Positions 1 through 7,137 are shown, counted from the stretch's first letter. The stretch: 8,366 nucleotides of DNA from an uncultured Eubacterium sp. (GCA_905236735.1 CAJOOU010000192.1:1-8366), one strand, 5' to 3'. Notes: a model not told the origin generated them from the sequence alone. Translations and numbers: made by a program.

Positions 1-291
1 AAATTCAGACCGCATCATTTCCCCTTTACCGAACCATCGGCAGAAATGGATGTTTCGTGCTTTAAGTGCGGAGGAGCCGGATGCAGATTCTGTAAAAACG
101 AAGGATGGATAGAAATCCTCGGCTGCGGTATGGTACATCCTCATGTGCTCGAGATGTGCGGAATTGACCCCGATGAGTATTCCGGATTTGCATTCGGTGT
201 CGGCCTCGAGCGAATTGCGTTACTTAAATATGAAATTGATGACATGAGACTTTTGTATGAGAACGATGAGAGATTTCTCTCACAGTTTTAG
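1..291 (+). CDS. pheS: Phenylalanine--tRNA ligase alpha subunit, C-terminal part (5' end outside window)
   Basis: The reading frame is open from the first base and ends at TAG, giving the last 96 residues of a protein that is usually about 340 residues long. PheS is the catalytic subunit of the cytoplasmic alpha2beta2 enzyme that charges tRNA-Phe with phenylalanine. Class II synthetase motifs are visible: the motif-2 region FRPHHFPFTEPSAE at the start and the motif-3 stretch FAFGVGLER near the end, followed by the typical C-terminus NDERFLSQF. Between them is a C-x2-C-x4-C-x2-C cluster (bases 58-93), a zinc-knuckle-like insertion also found in Bacillus PheS, which fits a Firmicute. The stop codon touches the pheT Shine-Dalgarno site, so the two subunits are surely co-translated. 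Any regulatory leader lies outside the window. Confidence 0.97.
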   Translation, partial: KFRPHHFPFTEPSAEMDVSCFKCGGAGCRFCKNEGWIEILGCGMVHPHVLEMCGIDPDEYSGFAFGVGLERIALLKYEIDDMRLLYENDERFLSQF

Positions 292-303
292 GAGGATTTT
301 TAA

Positions 304-2721
304 ATGAATACATCTTTAAATTGGTTAAAAGCATATGTGCCTGAGCTTGATTGTTCGCCTAAAGAGTATATGGATGCAATGACACTTTCGGGTACAAAGG
401 TAGAATTCTTTACAGAGCTTGATGCTGACCTTGATAAAATCGTTATAGGTCAGATTGATACAATAGAAAAACACCCGGATGCCGACAAACTTGTAATATG
501 TCAGGTTAATGTCGGAACGGAAAAGCTGCAGATAGTAACAGGTGCTCCGAATGCCGCAGAAGGAGCAAAGGTGCCTGTTGTTCTTGACGGAGGACGGGTT
601 GCCGGAGGTCATGACGGCAAAAAGACTCCGGGAGGCATTAAAATCAAAAAGGGCAAGCTGCGCGGCGTGGAGTCGTTTGGTATGATGTGTTCTATAGAAG
701 AACTCGGTTCATCAAGGGATTTTTATCCTGATGCGCCGGAGGACGGACTTTATATCCTTCCGGATGACGCACCCGTAGGAGCTGATGCGATAGAATACCT
801 TGGCCTGCGCGACTCGGTTCATGAGTATGAGATTACATCAAACAGGGTTGACTGCTATTCTGTAATAGGAATTGCAAGAGAAGCGGCTGCCACCTTTGGC
901 AAGAAATTTTATTATCCGGAAATCAAAGAAACCGGAAACAGCGAAGATGTAAATGATTATATAAAGGTTACGGTAGAAGACAGTGAGCTTTGTCCGAGAT
1001 ATGTGGCAAGAGTTGTAAAGAATGTTAAAATCGGACCTTCACCGGAGTGGATGCAGAGAAGACTTGCAAATGCCGGAATAAGACCTATCAACAATCTGGT
1101 TGACATAACGAACTATGTAATGGAAGAGTTCGGACAGCCGATGCATGCCTATGATTATGATACGATTTCAGGTCATGAGATTATTGTTAAAAGGGCAGCG
1201 GACGGAGATAAGTTTACTACCTTAGATGGACAGGAGAGAAATCTCGATAAAGATGTTCTTATGATTTGTGATAAGGGAGGTCCTGTAGGTATTGCCGGTA
1301 TCATGGGTGGAGAAAACTCCATGATTACAGATGATGTAAAGACAATGATGTTCGAGGCTGCCTGCTTTGACGGCACAAACATCAGACTTTCATCAAAGAG
1401 AATAGGTATGAGGACAGATGCATCGGGTAAGTTTGAGAAGGGACTTGACCCCAATACCGCACTTGAAGCTATGAACAGAGCCTGCCAGCTTGTGGAAGAA
1501 CTTGGCTGCGGAGAAGTTGTGGGCGGAAAAGTGGATGTATATCCTAATCCGAAAGAAGGCAACAGGGTAGCCTTTGAGCCGGATAAATACAATAAACTTC
1601 TCGGTACAAATGTTGAGGCCGATACAATGCTTGAGTATTTTGACAGAATCGACCTTAAATATGATGAAAAGACAAATGAGATAGTTGTACCTTCATGGAG
1701 ACAGGATGTCAAATGTATGAACGACCTCGCAGAGGAAGTAGCAAGATTTTTTGGATATGATAAGATTCCGACAACTCTTCCTATCTCAAGAGGAAGCAAG
1801 GGTAAGCTTTCATTTAAACTCAGAGTAGAGGAAATTGTGGGAAATGTAGCTCTTTCCAACGGTTTTTCCCAGGCGATGAGCTATAGCTTCGAGAGTCCGA
1901 AGGTATATGACAGCCTTCTTGTTCCTGAGGGAGCAAAGGAAAGAGAGGCAATTGTTATTTCCAATCCTTTGGGAGAGGATTTCAGCATAATGAGAACTCT
2001 TCCGGTGCATGGAATACTTTCATCTCTGGCCACAAACTACAACAGAAGAAACAAAACCGCTGCTCTTTATGAGTTTGCCAATATATATCTGCCAAAGGCT
2101 CTTCCTTTAACGGAGCTTCCGGATGAGAGAGTGCAGCTTGTGCTCGGACAGTATGGCGAGGGCGACTTTTTTGCAATGAAGGCAGTGGTAGAGGAAATCT
2201 TTGATAAACTCGGCATGAATGAGGATATAAAATACTCACCACAGTCTGAGGTAAGCTTCCTTCACCCGGGAAGAAAAGCGGATATCATATATGCAGGAGA
2301 AAAAGTCGGATATCTCGGAGAGGTACATCCGGATGTGCTCGATAATTATGAAATAGGACAAAAAGCCGTGCTTGCCGTGCTTGATATGCCTAAAATAACA
2401 GAGAAAACCACATTTGACCGTAAGTTTACGCCGGTTGCAAAATATCCGGCTGTATCAAGGGATATTTCTCTTGTCGTACCTAAGGATATTCTTTCTGGAG
2501 ATATTATTGAGACAATTAAAAAGAAGGGCGGCTCATATCTTGAAAGCGCTGAACTCTTTGACCTTTACGAAGGCTCTCAGATACAGAAAGGCTATAAGTC
2601 AATGGCTTATACAATTACATTCAGGGCTAAGGATAAAACCCTTGAAGAGGGTGACATAACTCCTGTAATGAATAAGATTATCGATGCACTTAAAGAAAAG
2701 AATATAGAGTTAAGGGCATAA
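304..2721 (+). CDS. pheT: Phenylalanine--tRNA ligase beta subunit
   Basis: This is the complete 805-residue beta subunit, of normal length for bacteria. It partners PheS, binds and positions tRNA-Phe, and hydrolyses mischarged Tyr-tRNA-Phe. Domains in order: an EMAP-type tRNA-binding fold at about residues 44-160 (HPDADKL at 57-63), the B3/B4 editing region at about 210-395 (containing NLVDITNYVM and GMRTDASGKFEKGLDP), the B5 domain at about 420-490 (VPSWRQDV, EEVARFFGYD), the synthetase-like core at about 500-690, and the ferredoxin-fold anticodon-binding domain at about 708-803 (AKYPAVSRDISLVVP). The ATG start is 8 bases after an AGGAGG at 290-295 that overlaps the pheS stop. No frameshift or missing domain was seen. 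Confidence 0.98.
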   Translation: MNTSLNWLKAYVPELDCSPKEYMDAMTLSGTKVEFFTELDADLDKIVIGQIDTIEKHPDADKLVICQVNVGTEKLQIVTGAPNAAEGAKVPVVLDGGRVAGGHDGKKTPGGIKIKKGKLRGVESFGMMCSIEELGSSRDFYPDAPEDGLYILPDDAPVGADAIEYLGLRDSVHEYEITSNRVDCYSVIGIAREAAATFGKKFYYPEIKETGNSEDVNDYIKVTVEDSELCPRYVARVVKNVKIGPSPEWMQRRLANAGIRPINNLVDITNYVMEEFGQPMHAYDYDTISGHEIIVKRAADGDKFTTLDGQERNLDKDVLMICDKGGPVGIAGIMGGENSMITDDVKTMMFEAACFDGTNIRLSSKRIGMRTDASGKFEKGLDPNTALEAMNRACQLVEELGCGEVVGGKVDVYPNPKEGNRVAFEPDKYNKLLGTNVEADTMLEYFDRIDLKYDEKTNEIVVPSWRQDVKCMNDLAEEVARFFGYDKIPTTLPISRGSKGKLSFKLRVEEIVGNVALSNGFSQAMSYSFESPKVYDSLLVPEGAKEREAIVISNPLGEDFSIMRTLPVHGILSSLATNYNRRNKTAALYEFANIYLPKALPLTELPDERVQLVLGQYGEGDFFAMKAVVEEIFDKLGMNEDIKYSPQSEVSFLHPGRKADIIYAGEKVGYLGEVHPDVLDNYEIGQKAVLAVLDMPKITEKTTFDRKFTPVAKYPAVSRDISLVVPKDILSGDIIETIKKKGGSYLESAELFDLYEGSQIQKGYKSMAYTITFRAKDKTLEEGDITPVMNKIIDALKEKNIELRA

Positions 2722-2724
2722 GTA

Positions 2725-3750
2725 ATGGATGTAAAAGATTTTAATTATGAACTTCCGGAGGAGCTTATCGCTCAGGATCCTTTAGAGGACAGGTCATCAT
2801 CAAGGCTGATGCATATAGACCGTATCACGGGAGCGGTAAGTCATGATAGGTTTTATAATATTAAAGATTATTTAAAACCGGGAGACTGTCTTGTTATGAA
2901 CAATACCAGGGTAATACCGGCGCGTCTCTACGGAGTAAGGGAAGATACCGGCTCTCATATGGAGCTTCTGCTTTTGAAAAGAAGGGAGGCTGACATATGG
3001 GAGACACTGGTTAAACCCGGAAAAAAATGTCGCACGGGGCACAGGTTTGTTTTTGGTGATGGCTCTCTTAAGGGTGAAATTATTGATGTTTTACCGGAAG
3101 GAAACAGGCTTATTCATTTTGAATATGAAGGTATATTTGAAGAAGTGCTTGATGCACTTGGAGAGATGCCGCTTCCGCCGTATATTACTCATAAACTCAA
3201 GGATAAAAGCAGATATCAGACCGTTTATGCCAAATATGACGGCTCGGCTGCAGCACCTACCGCAGGACTGCATTTTACAAATGAACTCTTAAATGAAATA
3301 AGAGAAATGGGAGCAGATATTGCAGAAGTCACCCTTCATGTGGGGCTTGGAACTTTCAGACCGGTAAAAGTTGACACTATAGAAGAGCATCATATGCATT
3401 CGGAATTTTATATTATAGACGAAGAAGCAGCAGCTAAAATAAATAAGGCAAAAGAAGGCGGAAACCGCGTTATTTGTGTAGGAACAACGAGCTGCAGGAC
3501 ACTTGAATCGGCAGCAGATGATAATGGTTATATCAAAGCCCAAAGTGGCTGGACGGACATTTTTATTTATCCGGGATATAAGTTTAAGGTTATGCAGGGA
3601 CTTATTACCAATTTCCATCTGCCTCAGTCTACACTTCTTATGCTTGTGTCGGCTTTTGCCGGCAGGGAAAATGTGCTGAAAGCCTATGAAGAAGCTGTAA
3701 GAGAAAGATACAGATTCTTTTCATTTGGAGATGCTATGATATTACTTTAA
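2725..3750 (+). CDS. queA: S-adenosylmethionine:tRNA ribosyltransferase-isomerase
   Basis: QueA transfers and isomerises the ribosyl part of S-adenosylmethionine onto preQ1 at tRNA position 34, making epoxyqueuosine in GUN-anticodon tRNAs. At 341 residues it has the usual length. Family signatures are present in order: NNTRVIPARLYG (59-70), RYQTVYAKYDGSAAAPTAGL (163-182), HVGLGTFRPV (205-214), VGTTSCRTLES (252-262), GWTDIFIYPGYKF (275-287), LITNFHLPQSTLLMLVSAFAG (from 293), and YRFFSFGDAM (329-338) at the C-terminus. The ATG lies three bases after the pheT stop; a modest AAGGG at 2712-2716 inside the pheT end gives 8-base spacing, so translation is probably coupled. The last codons form one arm of a long inverted repeat shared with the 3' flank. 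Confidence 0.98.
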   Translation: MDVKDFNYELPEELIAQDPLEDRSSSRLMHIDRITGAVSHDRFYNIKDYLKPGDCLVMNNTRVIPARLYGVREDTGSHMELLLLKRREADIWETLVKPGKKCRTGHRFVFGDGSLKGEIIDVLPEGNRLIHFEYEGIFEEVLDALGEMPLPPYITHKLKDKSRYQTVYAKYDGSAAAPTAGLHFTNELLNEIREMGADIAEVTLHVGLGTFRPVKVDTIEEHHMHSEFYIIDEEAAAKINKAKEGGNRVICVGTTSCRTLESAADDNGYIKAQSGWTDIFIYPGYKFKVMQGLITNFHLPQSTLLMLVSAFAGRENVLKAYEEAVRERYRFFSFGDAMILL

Positions 3751-3764
3751 ATGAAAAGAATCTG
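3711..3764. repeat. Perfect 16-bp inverted repeat overlapping the queA 3' end
   Basis: The left arm CAGATTCTTTTCATTT (3711-3726) lies within queA and encodes part of the conserved RFFSF segment. The right arm AAATGAAAAGAATCTG (3749-3764) starts at the last two bases of the queA stop codon. A second complementary pair, TGCTATG (3732-3738) and CATAGCA (3765-3771), is interleaved with it, so the queA 3' end has an inverted copy in shuffled order just downstream. Confidence 0.8.
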
Positions 3765-3777
3765 CATAGCAGTTTTT
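3711..3777. terminator. Putative bidirectional terminator between convergent queA and the GH5 gene
   Basis: On the + strand, a short hairpin CTGC-ATA-GCAG (3762-3772) is preceded by an A-rich tract (3754-3760) and followed by TTTTT (3773-3777), the layout of a small intrinsic terminator. A longer perfect 16-bp stem (3711-3726 with 3749-3764) overlaps it and shares bases 3762-3764, so the two folds exclude each other. On the - strand the long stem is followed by a U-rich run (UAUCUUUCUCUU), which suits termination of the cellulase transcript. Only about 35 bases separate the two stop codons. The symmetry is seen directly; termination activity is inferred. Confidence 0.6.
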
Positions 3778-3785
3778 AAAATGGA

Positions 3786-4775
3786 TTAAGTGTCGGATTG
3801 ATTTAATTTATCAAAAATCCATTTTCCGGCCTTTGTCAGATTTGAGCGTTTTAAACCGCTTGTTTTGGTGACTGTTGATTTGATAAGCGCCGAGGACTCG
3901 TTTTTGTTTGAAAGGCTCCAGCATACATAGCTGACATTATATTTGTCCATAAGGTTGGCCCATTTGTTGGCCTGCGATGTGCTTACGGAGCCGTTTCCTG
4001 AGGATTCTGAGAGCCCGAATTCACTTACAAAGACAGGAACACCGGCTTTTAGAGCGCTAAGCATCTTTTTTCTGTATGTGCTTTTATGAGTAGCGGCGTA
4101 GAAATGCATGGTATACATAATATTGTCATAGTCGAGCAGGTCACCGGATATAGTATCTACATCCTGAGACCAGGTAGGGGTGCCTACAAGTATTACAGCA
4201 TCCGTATAGCTTCGGATGGTCGGAATAACATAGTCCGCATATTTTTTTATATCACTCCATGTGGTATTTCCGTTTGGCTCGTTACAGATTTCGTATATTA
4301 CATTGTCATAATCCTTAAAGCTTTTGGCAGCCCATTTAAAGAATGATTTTGCTGATTTTTTATAGGTGAGAGGATTGGAATCGGACAGAATATGCCAGTC
4401 TATAATTACATACATATCGTTATCAGAGGCGTATTTTACGCCTCTTTTTATTAGCTTTTTGAGCTGTGTTCTGTTTGCGGAATCACCGGTGCAGTATCCG
4501 TTGTATTCAGCGCTATACATTGCAAGCCGAACCACATTTGCTCCCCATTTATCGTGCAATTCTTTAAACATGGAATTGTTTACATAATCCGGGAACCAGG
4601 CAAGACCGTGAGTACTTACTCCTTTGAGCTGGATTTTCTCGTTATTTTCATCTGTAAGGTATATACCGTCTACTTTTAAAGCTCCGGATGTGGCGTCTTT
4701 ATCTGCAGCATAGGCATTTTTGGGTAAAGACAGAGCTAAGGCAATAGCAGCTAAAATCAATAATATTTTTTTCAT
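3786..4775 (-). CDS. Secreted glycoside hydrolase family 5 endoglucanase (cellulase)
   Basis: The 329-residue protein should cut internal beta-1,4 bonds of cellulose or related beta-glucans outside the cell. It starts with a signal peptide: a KK n-region, a hydrophobic core, and AYA before a likely cleavage at residue 23/24. The rest is one GH5 barrel, resembling subfamily 2: QLKGVSTHGLAWF (49-61), R83 in VVRLAMYS, H128 in VIIDWH, acid/base E166 in ICNEPNG, H224 in YTMHFY, nucleophile E252 in VFVSEFG, and W286 in VCWSL. No carbohydrate-binding module, linker, dockerin or anchor follows, so it is likely a free soluble enzyme. The start at 4775 is preferred over an in-frame ATG at 4790 because GGGAG (4786-4782) sits 6 bases before it, while the upstream ATG has no such site. 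It faces queA convergently and is divergent from the ABC locus. The exact substrate is not certain. Confidence 0.93.
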   Translation of the reverse strand: MKKILLILAAIALALSLPKNAYAADKDATSGALKVDGIYLTDENNEKIQLKGVSTHGLAWFPDYVNNSMFKELHDKWGANVVRLAMYSAEYNGYCTGDSANRTQLKKLIKRGVKYASDNDMYVIIDWHILSDSNPLTYKKSAKSFFKWAAKSFKDYDNVIYEICNEPNGNTTWSDIKKYADYVIPTIRSYTDAVILVGTPTWSQDVDTISGDLLDYDNIMYTMHFYAATHKSTYRKKMLSALKAGVPVFVSEFGLSESSGNGSVSTSQANKWANLMDKYNVSYVCWSLSNKNESSALIKSTVTKTSGLKRSNLTKAGKWIFDKLNQSDT

Positions 4776-4781
4776 AACATT

Positions 4782-4786
4782 CTCCC
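4782..4786 (-). promoter_or_regulatory. Shine-Dalgarno site that decides the GH5 start
   Basis: GGGAG on the - strand is spaced 6 bases from the ATG at 4775 (MKKILLIL). It lies inside the five-codon extension that would be added by the ATG at 4790, so the shorter, canonical signal-peptide start is favoured. Confidence 0.6.
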
Positions 4787-4808
4787 GCATAATAGTTGTT
4801 TTTCTTTA

Positions 4809-4837
4809 ATAATAAATAAAATCATGAGTTAATTCAA
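4809..4837 (-). promoter_or_regulatory. Putative sigma-A promoter of the GH5 gene
   Basis: On the - strand, TTGAAT (4837-4832) is followed after 17 bases by TATTAT (4814-4809), one mismatch from the -10 consensus and two from the -35. Transcription would start near 4802, giving a leader of about 27 bases before the preferred ATG. The region is AT-rich, so a chance match is possible. Confidence 0.45.
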
Positions 4838-4883
4838 GTTTTTGTGTTAGTGATTGTATTTTTTTAATAAGAGGAATGTATTA

Positions 4884-4912
4884 TTGACATGTTAGTATTA
4901 TCTAACTATAAT
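4884..4912 (+). promoter_or_regulatory. Consensus sigma-A promoter with internal palindromic operator, driving the ABC locus
   Basis: TTGACA (4884-4889) and TATAAT (4907-4912) match both consensus boxes perfectly at the ideal 17-bp spacing. Transcription would start around 4919, about 345 bases before the ABC transporter ATG. The spacer holds the inverted repeat GTTAG-N6-CTAAC (4891-4906), filling it almost completely. Palindromes between the -35 and -10 boxes are typical operators for TetR- or MarR-type repressors, which would block RNA polymerase directly. The boxes and palindrome are seen in the sequence; repression is inferred and no intact repressor gene lies in the window. Confidence 0.75.
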
Positions 4913-4930
4913 GAACGCGTTGATCAATAA

Positions 4931-5242
4931 GTTAACAGTGTTGAAGTTGTTTCACCGGCTGTTAATACCTGGGAAAAACTTTTTATAAGTGAAAATGAGA
5001 GGCAGACTTCGACTGCCAGAGAAGATGGCCTTGAAGCAATGTGGAATGACTTTAGTCAGAACAGGATAATAGTTGACATAATATATAAAAACTATGACGA
5101 GCAAAAACTTCTTTTGAGTGCACAGTACTCCGCTATACTGGAAATGCTCAGGCACGATTTTTCATATGAGGAAGCACAGCATTATGTGTATACGGTGAAT
5201 TCCTTCTTCAGAGAAGGCTGGCGTAGTTTTCTTGGTTTCTGA
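4931..5242 (+). pseudogene. N-terminally truncated remnant, possibly of a TetR-type regulator
   Basis: An open frame without a start codon runs from just after an in-frame TAA (4928-4930) to TGA at 5240-5242, 103 codons. The only ATG in it is at 5039 (67 residues), with no convincing Shine-Dalgarno site; no GTG or TTG start exists further up. Its sequence looks protein-like well before that ATG (NTWEKLFISENERQ, bases 4964-5005), which suggests a lost N-terminus. It is predicted mostly helical (IIVDIIYKNYDEQKLLLSAQ, then SYEEAQHYVYTVNSFFREGW). Size, helical character, the position just upstream of a transporter and the operator in the promoter would fit the C-terminal ligand-binding half of a TetR-family regulator, but I do not recognise a diagnostic motif. 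No helix-turn-helix is present. It could instead be a small unknown protein starting at 5039. Confidence 0.45.
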
Positions 5243-5264
5243 TTAAGAATTTGGAGGCTATACA

Positions 5265-7007
5265 ATGAAAAAGAGAAATACTTTCTCCTGGGTTTTGGAA
5301 TTTGCCGGGAGAAAAAAGGTATATTTTGGCGGAAGCGTTATTCTTGCCATAATAGGCGTTGCTGTTTCATTTATTCCGTACCTGATAATTGCAGATATTG
5401 TATCACACCTTCTTATGGGGAATACAGATCATAGGTATTATTTAAAGGCTGTGGTTATTATGGGAATCTGCTGGGCGTTTAGAGTGACTTTTCATTCTCT
5501 TTCAACAACACTTTCTCATGTGGCGACGTTTAGTGTTCTTGGAGGAATAAGAAGTCAGCTTTGTGAAAAGCTTTCCAAAATACCTCTCGGCTCTGTGCTT
5601 GATGATAATAGCGGAAGTTATAAAAATATTATTGTAGAGAGAGTAGATTCAATGGAAACCACTCTTGCTCATATCGTGCCGGAGTTTACGGCTAATATTC
5701 TTTTACCGATCTGTATGTTTATATATATGCTGATACTTGATTGGAGAGTCGGACTTGCCAATCTTATTTCAGCAGTTATCGGTGTTTTGCTTGCTGCTGT
5801 AATGATGGCAAAAAGTCAGGGCGAGTTTGAAGTAACTGTGAAAAAGACGAAATATCTTAATGATACGGCTGTTGAATATATAAACGGAATAGAAGTAATA
5901 AAAGCCTTTGGAAAAACGGGAAGTTCTTATGAAAAGTTTGTAAAGGCTGCTCGTGAAGGCGCAGATTGTTTTATTAACTGGATGAGAGATTGTATCTGGT
6001 GGCAATCGGGGTCTATGGCGTTTATGCCGGCAACTTTTTTGGGAGTTCTTCCGGTAGGACTCTATCTTGTGAAAAACGCATCTTTAAGTTCAGAAGAATT
6101 TATTACTTGCATAATTCTCTCTGCCGGACTTATTACACCCCTTATAGTGGCTTTTTCGTATATTGACGACATTATGATGATGAAAACAATTTTCGGAGAA
6201 GTAACGGAGATACTTGAAAGAGAAGAAATGGAAAGACCGGATGTTCTTATGGAAATTCCCAATGGAAATGATATCTCTCTTAAAAATGTCAGATTTGCCT
6301 ATAAGGATAAAGAAGTGCTTCACGGTATAAGTATGGATATACAAAATGGAAAGGTAAATGCTATTGTAGGACCTTCCGGATCGGGGAAAAGCACGATAGC
6401 CAGGCTTATTGACTCATTGTGGGATGTAGAAAGTGGCGAGATAACCTATGGCGGAGTAAATATAAAAAATCTGCCACTGGATTATTACAGCAGACAGATA
6501 TCTTATGTTGCGCAGGATAATTACCTTTTTGATAGGTCGGTAATGGAAAATATCAGGCTTGGAAATATATCCGCAAGTGATGAAGATGTTATAAATGCTG
6601 CCAAAAGCTGTGGATGCCATGATTTTATCATGGGACTTGAAAATGGGTATGACACTATAGTAGGAGGAGCCGGCGGACATCTTTCGGGCGGAGAAAAACA
6701 AAGGATTGCCATTGCCCGCGCAATAATGAAAGACGCTCCGATAATAATACTTGATGAGGCTACTGCAAATATTGATCCGGAAAATGAAAAAGAACTTACG
6801 GAGGGCATATCAAACCTTACAAAGGAAAAGACAATTATAATGATAGCTCACAGACTAAAAACAGTAAGGGATGCAGATAAAATTATTGTTATTGATAAGG
6901 GAAGAGTTGTTCAACAGGGAAGGCATGAAGAACTTATCAATGAAGAAGGTATATACAGGAATTTTGTATCAGGCAGAAAAGAGGCTGTAAGCTGGAAGCT
7001 TGCGTAA
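5265..7007 (+). CDS. ABC half-transporter: fused transmembrane and ATPase domains
   Basis: The 580-residue membrane protein joins a type-IV (exporter-fold) transmembrane domain to an ATPase, as in MsbA-like exporters and IrtAB/YbtPQ-like importers. Membrane segments are apparent at about residues 22-48, 60-80, 138-160, 163-183, 250-270 and 280-300. The ATPase has A-loop Y346, Walker A GPSGSGKST (369-377), Q-loop Q417, signature LSGGE (473-477), Walker B IIILDE (493-498) and switch H529, so it should be catalytically competent. ATG follows GGAGG (5253-5257) by 7 bases. From recall, close relatives in Clostridia come as two adjacent half-transporters forming a heterodimer; here only one is present and the next frame is an S-component stub. 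It may homodimerise or use a partner encoded elsewhere. Substrate and direction cannot be read from the sequence. Confidence 0.93.
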   Translation: MKKRNTFSWVLEFAGRKKVYFGGSVILAIIGVAVSFIPYLIIADIVSHLLMGNTDHRYYLKAVVIMGICWAFRVTFHSLSTTLSHVATFSVLGGIRSQLCEKLSKIPLGSVLDDNSGSYKNIIVERVDSMETTLAHIVPEFTANILLPICMFIYMLILDWRVGLANLISAVIGVLLAAVMMAKSQGEFEVTVKKTKYLNDTAVEYINGIEVIKAFGKTGSSYEKFVKAAREGADCFINWMRDCIWWQSGSMAFMPATFLGVLPVGLYLVKNASLSSEEFITCIILSAGLITPLIVAFSYIDDIMMMKTIFGEVTEILEREEMERPDVLMEIPNGNDISLKNVRFAYKDKEVLHGISMDIQNGKVNAIVGPSGSGKSTIARLIDSLWDVESGEITYGGVNIKNLPLDYYSRQISYVAQDNYLFDRSVMENIRLGNISASDEDVINAAKSCGCHDFIMGLENGYDTIVGGAGGHLSGGEKQRIAIARAIMKDAPIIILDEATANIDPENEKELTEGISNLTKEKTIIMIAHRLKTVRDADKIIVIDKGRVVQQGRHEELINEEGIYRNFVSGRKEAVSWKLA

Positions 7008-7021
7008 AAAAGGAGGATGAA

Positions 7022-7096
7022 ATGGATAATAACAAATTAACGACTAAGGATTTTATAACGGTAGGATTATTTACAGCTATTATATTTTATCTGTAA
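7022..7096 (+). pseudogene. 5' stub of a putative ECF transporter S component (MptD/Trep_Strep type)
   Basis: A strong AGGAGG (7011-7016), 5 bases before ATG and 14 bases after the ABC stop, starts a frame of only 24 codons. Its sequence KLTTKDFITVGLFTAI resembles, from memory, the conserved N-terminus of MptD/Trep_Strep family membrane proteins, which bind substrate for energy-coupling-factor transporters and are often encoded beside ABC half-transporters in Clostridia. Normal members have roughly 190 residues. Skipping one base near 7082 restores TAIYFI and gives a hydrophobic frame up to TAA at 7134-7136, suggesting an old frameshift followed by deletion, although AT-rich DNA easily encodes hydrophobic residues. 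It could alternatively be a translated small membrane peptide. Confidence 0.55.
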
Positions 7097-7137
7097 CCTT
7101 TTAATCTTTTATGCGTATATTATTATATACCAATAAA

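Noticed and set aside
58..93. Four-cysteine cluster in PheS as a novel zinc site
   Set aside because: The same type of Cys-rich insertion is known in Firmicute PheS proteins such as that of Bacillus, so it is a lineage trait rather than new.
1173..1859. Long open frame of 228 codons on the - strand inside pheT
   Set aside because: pheT is intact and strongly conserved on the + strand; the antisense translation is Ser/Pro/Leu-rich as expected from a shadow frame, and no ribosome site supports it.
3711..3771. H-type pseudoknot formed by the two interleaved complementary pairs at the queA end
   Set aside because: There is no linker between the 16-bp stem and the second 3' arm, so the second stem could not reach back across the first; the pairs are more likely mutually exclusive folds.
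4911..4988. Short ATG frame of 25 codons at the start of the ABC leader
   Set aside because: Its ATG overlaps the TATAAT box, so it lies upstream of the predicted transcript start and would not be translated.
4931..5242. Riboswitch or T-box in the ABC leader
   Set aside because: No conserved T-box or known aptamer core could be recognised, and most of the region reads as continuous protein-like codons.
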